A stretch of 64,000 nucleotides of DNA from Steinernema hermaphroditum (Eukaryota > Nematoda > Chromadorea > Rhabditida > Steinernematidae), in assembly GCA_030435675.1 (NCBI GenBank), contig CM059624.1, positions 15,214,769 to 15,278,768 of the forward strand. The letters run 5' to 3'. Shown piece by piece: positions 10,630-20,305 of this stretch. The position numbers were made by a program, and so were the translations under genes. The notes below the pieces were generated by a model. It saw only the letters and a list, made by a program, of their open reading frames with translations, did no database searches and had not been told where the DNA came from. Positions within the stretch are counted from its first letter, which is position 1. Each line of letters starts with the position of its first letter.

Positions 10630-11373
10630 TAGGTAGCCATAGAAATGCTTTAGAGCCACTTTCCCGCCATTACCCTGACGAATCAGGAAGATCGTGGCGG
10701 GATGAAGCGTTAGCGAAAGCGTTACACCTTGTCGTATAGGTAAACGACCTCGTAGCTCGGAGCTGTGCAGGCAGTTCTATAGTGCAATCGACTCGCCTCA
10801 CTGACAACGACAAGATGCACCCATCAGCTCCGCCGGAGCGATACACCATCAGCTTAAAAATGAGCTTGTCGTAAGGGTCTATGTGGCCTATATAAAGCCC
10901 AAAACCAAATTGGCTTGGCGCCCCGCGCCACGCCCAAGCCTAAGCGTAATGCCTTTGGGTCGTGAATAAAATCAAGTCAAGAGCCGAAACAACGCATGTC
11001 ACTTCGAGTCTGTGCTCAATGATCAGCGCGACGATGATGAAGACCACCTCCACGATGTAGAGGTGACGGACGAGCGGCACGATGAGGACATCCTCCAGTG
11101 AATCAAAAGGCTGCATAAGACTCTGTCGCGTGCTTCCCGAACGCATAGATGAAACCCTGTCAGCTACCATGAGCGACCACTCCACTTCATTCTACACATT
11201 CCAGACAATAGACTCAAATCATTTGCAAAGATTATTTCCGAAGCGGTTGAACGATTAAACAACAAATTACCAGTTCACAGATTGTAATGGAAAAAGTTTT
11301 TAATAATAAACAATATGTACAAAGTAATAATAAACAGTATGTACAAGGCAAGCCTAAAAGTTCAAAGAAAAAT
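10630..11373. repeat. Duplicated flank (matches 13262-13581), then intergenic
   Basis: 10639-10940 is nearly identical to 13273-13581 (from CATAGAAATGCTTTAGAGCC to CCGCGCCACGCCCAAG), so it is the second half of the repeat split by the Mutator-like insertion. 10941-11373 is single copy here. A short acidic frame on the plus strand near 11000 (LNDQRDDDEDHLHD) has no splice context and is not called. Confidence 0.7.
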
Positions 11374-12535
11374 TCAAATGTCGACCTCCTCCTTGATGTT
11401 CTTGAGCCGGTACTCGACCTCCTCCGGCGTAGTGGGCAGGTCCGGCACTACATCAGACACAGCCGCGTTGGTGGATGGAGGGACCGTAGCGGCTTCAGCG
11501 GCGACGCGATGTTGGGCGCTAAAAATCCCATAGAGGATGGCCGCTGTCTGTGCTGGTGTGAGTGGGATCCCTTCGGTGATGATGGTGGAAGAGGGCCTGA
11601 ATGCAGGGCGATTTCGTCTGAAAGAAGACAATGGTAAGGTTGGATCCCAACAATCTATCGTAACTAACATTTTGCGAACACGATACTGCCTTGTGCTCAA
11701 AAGATCCGTCGACACGAATCCTGCTTCTGCCTGCAGCATCGACGGCAGCTGCTTGAACACGGTTGCGATGTAACGCATAGGTGTTCTTGTCGCCGATGTT
11801 GAGGGCGATGTCGTTGATGGCGCCGATGTTGAGGGCGCTTCAGCTGCGGGAGACGCTGTGAAAGGCGCTGCTGAAGGTGCAGACACATCCACTCTGGTGA
11901 CCTTCGAAAGCGGCGCCTCCGCGTCGGCGTCGTTCTTCTTGGCGCCTCCCTTCAAGTTGGCAGCCATGAAGGCGTTCGCCGTCTTCGCCTTCTTGTTCTT
12001 CTTGGCCTTCTTCGACTTCTTGGCCTTCTTCGGGGCGCCCTTAGTGCGCCTACCGTCATAATAACGTTGAAGCGCAGCTGCGGGCAGGGCGCAGTCCTCT
12101 TCCTCTTCCTAGATCGCTGCAAGAATGGCGAATCGGTTCCTCAGCTAAAGGAATTCATGAAACCTTAATCGAACGGAGACAAAAACGTACAGGTACGGGC
12201 TCGTCGAGGACGAGCTCCTTCGCCACAGGCTTGCGGACGGCTGGAGCCACCGCAGGACGCGCTGGCACGGACGATCTTGTTGTCACGTGCGGCTTGGTCG
12301 TGCGCGCTTTGCGGAGACTGCGCAGAAGCTTCTGCCTGGCGCGTTCTTGGCGTTTCAGCCATTGTTTAACCTCCCACTCGTGGAAGGCTTTGGCGCCGAA
12401 CAGCGCGCCAATCATGCGAGTGTCGAACTCGCCGTTTGCTGGGCAACCGCCCATCTCATTGACCTTCCAACCGATCAATGAGATGAAGCGGTGCATCTCC
12501 TCGAGGGAGAACTTGTGGAGTCTGATGACAGACAT
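11374..12535 (-). CDS. Uncharacterised basic/low-complexity protein
   Basis: Three minus-strand exons, 12535-12191, 12108-11687 and 11617-11374, give 336 aa with frame kept. The N-terminus (MSVIRLHKFSLEEMHRFISL ... AFHEWEVKQWLKRQERARQK) is compact and helical. Next comes a very basic stretch (KKAKKSKKAKKNKKAK), which could be a nuclear or nucleolar targeting signal, and then a Ser/Ala/Pro/Thr-rich linker. The C-terminus is EEVEYRLKNIKEEVDI. No known domain is recognised. The gene is bracketed by two copies of the same duplicated repeat (9480-10940 and 13015-13581), so it may have moved as a segment. Confidence 0.6.
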
Positions 12536-13603
12536 CTTTTATCAAGTTGATTTCTGAAACAATCAATAGTTTACTCAAGGTATTTATCCACAGACAATCC
12601 GGAAACACGTAACACGATATACACAATTAAGAATCTCTAATGAGAGGACGCACGAGAAGCTCAAGTCTAAGCGCCATCCATCAAAGGCATATAGGTGAAA
12701 ACTCGAAAACGCTTCGCGATAAAGACCAGTCGGATCTGGTGGAAGATCAGCCAGATCTGATCGAAGATCAATCGGATCCGAGTACAGATCAGTCGGATCC
12801 TAGCATAGACACGTAGCACGACAATTAGCAATCAAGAACGCAAGAGAAGCTCAACTCTACGCGTCATCTATCAAAGGCATATAAATAAAAACGCGATTGA
12901 AAAAAATTCAGAAAAATTTGAAAAAAAAATATTGCGCTGATGGATGCGGCGACCCTCCGAGCCCTTATTACACCTTTTTAGGCCCGCTGAATATCATTGG
13001 TGGTACGGTACAGCCAATCCAATCAGGGCGCAATCCAGCCGGATCCAAGCCTAGATCAGCCGGATCCAAGCCTAGATCAGCCGGATCCAAGCCTAGATCA
13101 GCCGGATCCAAGCCTAGATCAGCCTGATCCAAGCCTAGATCAGCCAGATCTGATCAAAGATCAGTCGGATCCTAGCCCAGATCAGCCGGGTCTAGAGGAA
13201 GACCCAGCCATCCTAACCCTGTCAGACCATGGCTAACCATGCCAGAGGTCATTCCCCATGCGTAGGTAACCATAGAAATGCTTTAGAGCCACTTTCCCGC
13301 CATCACCCTGACGAATCAGGAAGATCGTGGTGGGACGAAGCGTTAGCGAAAGCGTTACACCTTGTCGTATAGGTAAACGACCTCGTAGCTCGGTGCTGTG
13401 CAGACCTGACGGGGAGTTCTATAGCGCAATCGACTCGTCTCGGTGTGCATGACAAGATGCACCCATCAGCTCCGGCGGAGCGATACACCATGAGCTTAAA
13501 AATGAGCTTGTCGTAAGGGTCTATGTGGCCTATATAAAGCCCAAAACCAAATTGGCTTGGCGCCCCGCGCCACGCCCAAGCACATCACACATACTAGCTT
13601 ACT
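12536..13603. repeat. GATC minisatellite copy II and duplicated flank
   Basis: 12640-12890 contains two related blocks ending ATCAAAGGCATATA, with a short GATC array at 12725-12810. 13025-13195 is the 21-bp array seen at 9480-9766 and 13200-13581 is the flank seen at 9767-9830 plus 10639-10940. The copy ends at CACGCCCAAG and the truncated intron of locus C begins at about 13600. Confidence 0.7.
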
Positions 13604-13849
13604 TCCTCTAAAATCGTTTAAAGTATATAAATGTGGACGGTTCCCATCAACAAACCACTAAGTGAGTTCTAAGAGTATGTGGCTTCACCAGCTTGTCACA
13701 ACCATCAACAACACATGAACATGAAATTCCTTCGTGTGTTCCTGCGTGGTTAAGCAAATCCCTTTCTCCACCTGTTTTTCTTTCCTTCTTGCACAGGTGA
13801 CACTAATAATATAATGCCGCAATTATAAACATGCACATCATTCACATAC

Positions 13850-15414
13850 CAGCCATATCTCGATTCCATTTTTGACTGTCCTCTTCAGTTCAGTCCTGCG
13901 CCAGTATGCATACATCCTCAGAATCGATGGCATATCGATGCCCATCTTCTCCACCTTTCTGGTGAGCTCCTTCCGCGTCTCTTCATCGAATATCTCCGCC
14001 AGAACGTCCCGACGGTTCCGCTCATAGAGATGGTAGAAGATGGCCAGTTGTGGAGTGATTTTCAGATCACTTGGGCCTAGTATAAAGATAAGATCGAGGA
14101 CAGGATCGGTGTGCACTCACTTGTTCTCTTGTCTTTAGGTTGGACATTTAACATTAGAACGGCACTGTCATTCAAATGGATCGGACCATTTTCTCTCGGT
14201 GTACTCTGTGGTCTCCGTTTTGGGTCGTCATTACCACTCTCTTCATTGTCAACTTCCACTACATCAGGTTTCTTGACGACGCTCCTGGCTCTTAGTCGAG
14301 CTAAAACTTCGCGCAAATGAGAAAATGTAGAAACAAATCTCCAAACAGACCGCTTCTTCGGAGATTGGTGACTTCTTGCGGTTGTGAATCCTTGACGGTA
14401 TGGCCCCTTGCACCTGGAAACAAATGGAAATAAATCTACAGGGCCATTTATAGTCTGCGCGACACAAAACCACTTTTTTGTGTCGCTTAGCTTGTCTACG
14501 CGTGACTATGTACGCAAAACCAAATATAACTGCGCAGTGATGATGCTTTCAGATCGGGATATAAAATCATCAGCATAAAAAATTTTTAGGTTGACTTTGC
14601 GTAGGTTAACTTAACTGTCGCTTAGCTTCAAGTTGACTGTCGCGCAGCTGTGTCGCGTAGCTAAGCGACAGTCAAGTTAAAGCTAAGCGACAGTTAAGTT
14701 AACCTACATGTCATGTCCCACAATTTTTTTCTTTTGATGGTTTGATAGCCCGATCCGAAAGCATCATGACTGTGCAGTTTTATTTGGTTTTGCATATATA
14801 GTCACGCGTAGCCAAGCTAAGCGACACAAAGAAGGGGGTTTTGTGTCGCGCAGACTATAAATGGCCCTTACGGTAAATACCACTCACTGGGCGTTTCTAC
14901 AGCGGCCTCTACTTCCACCACTCCCCGCCTCGAATCAGTGCTTTCCTCGACAGCTTCCTTCTTAACCGGCTTGTGTCTACGGTAGTAAGCGTACAATCGT
15001 TGAATCTGGGGTATAGCTGCGCCCATATTCTCCACTTTGTTGGTGTATTCCACGCGGGTCTCTTCATCGAACATCGTTTCCAATAGATCGCTCCGTTTAT
15101 GTTGATACAAGTAGTTGAAGACGGCCTGGTCGGGAGTGACTCTGTTTTCCCTTTGAGGTTGTGGCTTCGAATTTGAGTCGTCGTCAACAAGCTCTCTGCG
15201 TTCTACTGGCCAAGATTCGTCGGCGCATTCCTCGTCTGTCTCTTCCTCCTTCTTAATTTCGTGAAACTGAAAACACACGTTTTACATGTGCTTTCTATTC
15301 GCTGCATACCTCATTTGCGTACTCCATGAAAAGTAGCCCCGGATCTCGGCAATGGATAATATTAGAGCTGTAGATGAAGGAAACCGATGAGCGATGAACT
15401 GGCGATTCCGCTTA
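13850..15414 (-). CDS. Zinc-finger-like family, locus C: 5' exons with a duplicated helical module
   Basis: Minus-strand exons about 15414-15310, 15266-14888, 14413-14351, 14300-14121 and 14076-13850; split codons agree at every join. The first exon (SFIYSSN...DPGLLFMEYANE) aligns with exon 1 of locus A (GLIYNFVKRRNPLLLLEMFG). Two copies of the helical module follow: VTPDQAVFNYLYQHKRSDLL and ITPQLAIFYHLYERNRRDVL, each with an FDEETR motif; locus A has one. No start codon was found, because a stop lies upstream of the first exon. After the last exon the intron (13849-13604) is intact to its acceptor but breaks 4-7 bases into the next exon, so zinc-finger exons are missing here. The palindromic MITE at 14441 sits in intron 2. 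Confidence 0.6.
14441..14868. mobile_element. Palindromic MITE (428 bp) inside an intron
   Basis: Termini GGGCCATTTATAGTCTGCGC and complement; inverted arms of roughly 120 bp at each end. The core is itself a hairpin (GTAGGTTAACTTAACTGTCGC near 14600 pairing with the same sequence reversed near 14700). No open frame. It lies between two exons of locus C, just beyond the splice donor at 14887. Confidence 0.8.
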
Positions 15415-15978
15415 AGGGTGAGCGGGGCAGAACCCACTGACCCAGTATGCGCATTCCATTAGAACTCTCTGTTCGTCTGCTCTCTTTCACACCGCTGCTC
15501 CCATGTAGTGGAAATTGTGGTAGTATGATAAAAGTGTGAAACGTTCATACAGAATAGGTGGTCCGGAGCAGGGCTGTGCGAGTTTTGAGTTTTGGGATTT
15601 TGAGGCCTTTTTTGGGTTTTGAGTTTTGAGTTTTGACATCCGAGTTTTGAGTTTTGACATCCGAGTTTTGAGTTTCGCACAGCCCTGGTCCGGAGCCAGC
15701 AGGTTATCTCCCCTAAACTTCCTGTTGGCGATACTTGACCGATTTTTGACTCGGTCATTTCTTAAATCGACGAGATGTTGTAAATGGATCTTGCAGAAAC
15801 GGGCCTGGTCCTTGTTGATGAACTTGTTCCTTGTCTACGTCTCTATAAACGCCACTGGCTCACATACAAAATGTGCATACGATGTTTATATTTATTATTT
15901 TTCTTTGTCAAATAAAGGGAAACCTTTATGGAATCAAAGGCATCAAAGAATTAACGGGAGAGGCACAGGTGTGTGAAA
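15415..15978. mobile_element. Intergenic region with a second hAT-like MITE at 15569-15687
   Basis: The MITE is 119 bp with ends CAGGGCTGTGCGAG and complement, flanked on both sides by GTCCGGAG (15561-15568 and 15688-15695), an exact 8-bp duplication. Inside are GAGTTTTGAGTTTTGACATCC units. The rest of the stretch has no gene signal. Confidence 0.85.
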
Positions 15979-16848
15979 TTAAAGACACGATACCTTCATT
16001 GTTACACTGTCACGAATGGTGACCTCTAATCTGCTTTCTCTCACGGGTACCTTCCATACGGCCGTCTTTCGAGAGGGCCAGTCGACAGGAATCATCGCAA
16101 ACTGTTGGTAGAGATATTTCAAGTCGTTTATGGGGAACGATGGACTTCCGCTAAGACGGAAATCAGTAGGTTCTCCTCTGACGTAGCGATCGAACACACA
16201 AGCAACCACCTTGAAGTCCAATTGTAAATTTGACATTGTTGTATCAAGTACAGTAAAATTTGGCGATTTAACGAAGATTTTAATCAAGTCTTGGAAGTCC
16301 GCTGGCCATGAAGAGTTATACGATAAATCCAGTCTTTTCAAATTACGAAATTCGATCTGGCGTCTTATGAACTCGTGGCAGTTTGCACCACAGTTGCCGA
16401 CTTTGATGTCCGACAAGCCACTGCAATCCTTTAGTCCATCATAGATGATGTCGCGTAGTTCGTGTGGGCTGTCTAATACTCGCAATGTACATCCGCTGGC
16501 GATTGACCGAATCATTGGCAGTGTTTTCGTTCGGAACTGTTCCAGTGTTTCGTCCGTTGTTTTATCGCGCCAGACTGACGTTGATGGCTGACTATAGTGA
16601 ATGGACTCGATTCGATCATACTTCAAGTCTATCTCGAAAGGAACTTCTCTTAGACCAGAGTGAAGCTGGATGTTAACTTTACTGCCTTTCCTATTTGATA
16701 GAAACGTGGCTCTCAGTTCGCGACGCTTTTTGTAATGAGTTTCGGCTCTAGAAGACCAGCATCCTGAGATGAGCGTAAGACGTCCGATGGCAGATTTGGT
16801 GAGTCGATGGACGACTTCATCGTAAAATTCAAAAGGTAGGTAGTTCAT
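15979..16848 (-). CDS. Nematode F-box-like protein, family copy 2
   Basis: Single exon of 289 aa from MNYLPFEFYDEVVHRL. An upstream in-frame Met at 16923 exists, but this start matches the family's MxxLPxxFYDxV pattern. It shares with copy 1 the WSSRAETHYKKRREL, LSDIKVGNCGANCHEFIRRQ, WPADFQDLIKIFVKSP and VFDRYVRGE blocks in the same order. Intact. An SCF adaptor role is inferred from the F-box-like N-terminus only. Confidence 0.72.
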   Translation of the reverse strand: MNYLPFEFYDEVVHRLTKSAIGRLTLISGCWSSRAETHYKKRRELRATFLSNRKGSKVNIQLHSGLREVPFEIDLKYDRIESIHYSQPSTSVWRDKTTDETLEQFRTKTLPMIRSIASGCTLRVLDSPHELRDIIYDGLKDCSGLSDIKVGNCGANCHEFIRRQIEFRNLKRLDLSYNSSWPADFQDLIKIFVKSPNFTVLDTTMSNLQLDFKVVACVFDRYVRGEPTDFRLSGSPSFPINDLKYLYQQFAMIPVDWPSRKTAVWKVPVRESRLEVTIRDSVTMKVSCL

Positions 16849-17056
16849 AGTTGACGAGTCGTGCAAAATGCGGAGTGAAGTTCCGTTATATGTTGGTTTC
16901 ATCCATGCAACAATGCATCGCAAAAATTGAAATTATCACAGGTTCATTTATTGTCCAGATTGAATCGGTTTCTGCGGACTGAATGCATCGCTGTATATCA
17001 TCGTCTGTATATACGAATCAAAACAATGGCCAATAGCATCTGTCCTTGTTGCAGCT

Positions 17057-17717
17057 ATGCCAGAGGTCGCTGTGCCAAAAGGTATTGCCTGGTTTGTTCG
17101 ACGATTTGGTACACCTGATTCGGTACAGGGTGATCGTGCCAGGGCCAGGAACTGGTACTCGAAGGTACGAGCTTCATTATTCAAGAAACCAACAAGACGC
17201 ACCGTGCCAAAAGACTTCGCTTATCTCTCCGCAGACATCATCTACGACATCCTATGGTCCATGGGAAGTAACCTGAGTTTTCAAGAACTGAGTGGCAATT
17301 GGAGACACATCTCCAAGATGATCAAGGAGCAGCCCGAGAACCGAATTGCCACTGATCGACAAGCGAAAGCTGTGACTGATCCAGGATCTCTCTACGGAAA
17401 ATTGACCGTAAACTTCTGCCATAGTGACTTCTACGAAATCCTGTTTAACTTCTTGGCAAACATAGCTTGAGCTTCTATTGAATATGAAGAAAGGAGCGCA
17501 AAATCGGATGTTATATACGGGAGCCATCAATGAAACTTGTGAGACGAGAGATGTACGGCTGTTCGTGCTGCGAGAGCGTAGACGTGAATACTGCGACGTG
17601 TACATGTTTCTCGGAAAGGATGACATCGCGAAGGAAGTATATGTTCAAGGTACGGAAGAAGATGCCCAGTTGTACTCGTGGAAGAGACTTCATGAGCCTT
17701 TAGAAGTGGAGAGGTAG
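17057..17717 (+). CDS. Possible divergent F-box-like gene, two open segments
   Basis: 17057-17470 reads MPEVAVPKGIAWFVRRFG with a central F-box-like stretch (FAYLSADIIYDILWSMG...LSGNWRHISK) and ends NFLANIA. 17478-17717 is a second open segment (MLYTGAINETCETRDVRLFV...LHEPLEVER). No clean splice joins them, so this may be a decayed or misread gene. The similarity to the F-box-like family is weak and confined to the N-terminal motif. Confidence 0.35.
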
Positions 17718-18015
17718 GAAATCACATCATTTGAAGCCAATTGTAGGGAGAAATGTTTTGAAGCATTGCCGTGAACCAGCTTGAACAGATAAAAATAAAC
17801 GATACTCTTGAATATCAGCATTTACACCGAAATTTTCAAGGGATCATTTGAGAAGAAGAAGAGAAGAGATATTTCCCGGATTTGTGTGGTTCCCCGAGTC
17901 AAGGTCTTGAAACGAGCACTTATGAAATTTATAACCGTGAAGTTAGATTACGAGTTTACGAGTTTACGAGTTTATTTCTCGTATCTAAGGCTTACGCCTT
18001 GCGAGACGTCATATA

Positions 18016-19316
18016 CAGGGTGTTCAGAAAGTTCTGTGAAATGAAAAGAACGATTTTTCCAATAGAAAACACAATAATTTCGGAAAACAAACAAGACTAC
18101 CTTATTCATCACGCAAAATTGAACATAATCAAAATGAGTATCACTCGAAATGGCCGCCTCCGGCGTTGATGCAGGCCTGAACACGCTTCTTGAAATTTCC
18201 CACGATGCACGCAAGGGTTTCCACACTAATTTCTTCCCAGGCTTGCTTCAGCGCTCTCTTCAGGGAGTCTATGGTGGTGTGTCGTCTTCGGCAGGCCTTG
18301 TCCTCCAGAATGGACCAAATTGCGTAGTCCATCGGATTCAGATCCGGTGAGTTGGAGGGCCAAATATCTTTGCCCCACATCTGCGGGATTTGGTCCTTGC
18401 AGAAGGCCAGTGTGGAATTCGATCCGTGGGCGGGCGCCCAGTCCTGCTGAAACACCCAATCATGGTTTGGAAAGTGTTTTTGGGCCCAGGGAATCAGATG
18501 CTTCGCCAGGATCTGTTCTTGATACACAGTAGAGTTAATTTTCACGCCTTTATCGACAAAAACCAGCGGAGTTTTGCCTTTTACGCAGATTCCGCCCCAC
18601 ACCATCACAGAATTGGGGAAATGACTTCTTTCCACGCGCTTCGTACGTGGAGAGCCCTTCGGCAGCAATTGGCGGTGATTCTGGCTGTTGTGGATCGCTT
18701 CGATTGTAAAAATCTTTTCATCTGAAAAGATAACATTCGAAAATCCAGACCCCCGTGCCTCGGCCTTCAGCTTTTTGCATTTTTCCAGCCTTTCCTTCTT
18801 TTTATGGTCCGTCAGAAGCTGGCCACGTCTAATTTTGTAGCTCTTGAGCTGTAGATCATCTGTAATAAGCTTATACATGGATCCAATGCTGATTCCATGG
18901 TCCCTCGCCAGCTTTCTGATCGAACGCTCAGGATTCCGCTTAATTTTTTGTCGGACCAGTTTTCGGACCTTTGAAGTTCTGGCGGTCTTCCGTCTTCCGC
19001 TTCGGGGACGGTCCTTGATCCCACCAGTGTCCTCAAATCGATCTAACACCCGCTTGACCATCATTGGGTGCAGTTTGAGGTCCTTGCAGATGTCAGGGTT
19101 TGACTTCCCAGCACAGTGGAGCTCGACGATGGTGGAACGCAATTTTTCCGAGACCATTTTGTTTCTGAATAACAGTGAATACCAGTATGAATAACAGTGA
19201 ACATAGGGTAAATAGAGTTGATAAACGCGAATAAAACATTGAAAATTTGCGCGGACGCCAAAAAACTTGCGAAAATAGACCACTCAGAAATTTCACAGAA
19301 CTTTCTGAACACCCTG
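18016..19316 (-). mobile_element. Intact mariner-like transposon (DD37D type)
   Basis: Terminal inverted repeats of about 27-31 bp start CAGGGTGTTCAGAAAGTTC at both ends, each bordered by TA (TATA on each side), the expected target duplication. Length is about 1.3 kb. The element carries one intact transposase gene on the minus strand. It is inserted in a copy of the dispersed repeat also seen near 2715 and 32430; an 18-bp direct repeat (CCGTGAAGTTAGATTACG) occurs at 17935-17952 and 19815-19832. Confidence 0.92.
18141..19157 (-). CDS. Mariner-family transposase, full length
   Basis: 338 aa from MVSEKLRSTIV; a longer frame starts upstream at 19283, but this Met opens the helix-turn-helix region. 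The N-terminal half holds two HTH segments (GKSNPDICKDLKLHPMMVKR and RSIRKLARDHGISIGSMYKL) separated by GRRKTARTS. The catalytic core shows FSDEK, FQQDWAPAH and SPDLNPMDYAIW; 37 residues separate the second and third Asp, the DD37D spacing of maT-like mariners. No stop or frameshift is present, so it may be active. It cuts and pastes at TA dinucleotides by family knowledge. Confidence 0.93.
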   Translation of the reverse strand: MVSEKLRSTIVELHCAGKSNPDICKDLKLHPMMVKRVLDRFEDTGGIKDRPRSGRRKTARTSKVRKLVRQKIKRNPERSIRKLARDHGISIGSMYKLITDDLQLKSYKIRRGQLLTDHKKKERLEKCKKLKAEARGSGFSNVIFSDEKIFTIEAIHNSQNHRQLLPKGSPRTKRVERSHFPNSVMVWGGICVKGKTPLVFVDKGVKINSTVYQEQILAKHLIPWAQKHFPNHDWVFQQDWAPAHGSNSTLAFCKDQIPQMWGKDIWPSNSPDLNPMDYAIWSILEDKACRRRHTTIDSLKRALKQAWEEISVETLACIVGNFKKRVQACINAGGGHFE

Positions 19317-19898
19317 TATATGCACAAGAAACACATTGTCACTCCGTAGTCACCGGTCTTCTTCTGGCTTCGGCACATCAGAGTAGAACACGGCGATCCC
19401 ATAAGTGTGCGCGGGGATAAGAGATGCGAAGAGCTGATTCCGGTGACGGTGGAGCACAGTGCATCTGTCTTCAACTCGGGTGGTGGCACGAATGTCGGAG
19501 TTGAAGAGCTTCTTCGGCAGTTTCCGCGGGAGACACGCGGGAACCATCAGGGCAGCTGGCTGCGCGGACTTTCAGCGAGACTTCGACTTCTCTGGCGGCG
19601 CGGGTGGAGTCGGGCGGCAGTGGCTAGCTTCTTGGCAAGACGGTGGAACTACGGCTCCCTGGTGTTCCAGGCCTTCTGGGAGCCTGAAGCGATCATTGCA
19701 CCAACAACGACGGCCGAGAACGACCGCTCACTCAACTCATTCGGCCCAGACAGCCTCAGAGAGAGAGAGCGACTGGACGACCCGACCGATCGCTGGGGAC
19801 ACAAATGAAAGACCCCGTGAAGTTAGATTACGTATGAAAAATACGAAGTGCTACAGTGCTGGTTATACAGTTAAATTCAGGAAGGAAACATGTTCTGC
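19317..19898. repeat. Right part of the dispersed repeat interrupted by the mariner element
   Basis: 19590-19800 resembles 2990-3215 and more weakly 32480-32650 (GGTGGAACTACGGCT..., CTTCTGGGAGCC...). It contains no stable frame shared between copies. The right end at 19815 carries the direct repeat also present left of the mariner insertion. Confidence 0.5.
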
Positions 19899-20305
19899 TC
19901 AGTTCTTAGCATCGGCTGCTGGCCCATCGGGATCTTGAGATCCCGCTGGGCCAGCAGGGCACAGTACACACTTCTTGTGCTCGACCACCAGCATCCCGTG
20001 GATTCCGATTTTTCCGTCGTCTCCCTTCGAGCCGGGATCTCCCGGTTTCCCGGGGGTGCCAGGGGGTCCTGCGGTACCAGAAGGACACTTCGTTGCCTGG
20101 TATTCACACTCCTAAGAAAGCGTTCATTCTCAAAGATGTGCATTCAAACAGTACCGAATTTTCTCTTAACTGGTAGGGATTTTGATGTCCTCGATCAGCC
20201 CCACTGGTTTACTGTATCGCTTCATCCGGAAATGGTACTCCATCATAATGTGCCACGCCCCGTCGGATGTGCTCTGGAAGACAGACAGCTGAATCTCCCA
20301 ATGTT
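19899..20305 (-). pseudogene. Cuticle collagen, partial
   Basis: Exons 20305-20205 and 20111-19899 join in phase 0. The first (QLSVFQSTSDGAWHIMMEYH) matches the N-terminal non-collagenous part of worm cuticle collagens; the second has CPSGTAGPPGTPGKPGDPGS, then KKCVLCPAGPAG and DPDGPAADAKN before a stop. Only a short Gly-X-Y block is present, well below a normal col gene, and no first exon with a start codon was found. It is probably a truncated copy. It adjoins the dispersed repeat at its 3' side. Confidence 0.6.

Noticed and set aside
9475..13195. CRISPR-like array
   Set aside because: Units are contiguous with no unique spacers, and the genome is eukaryotic.
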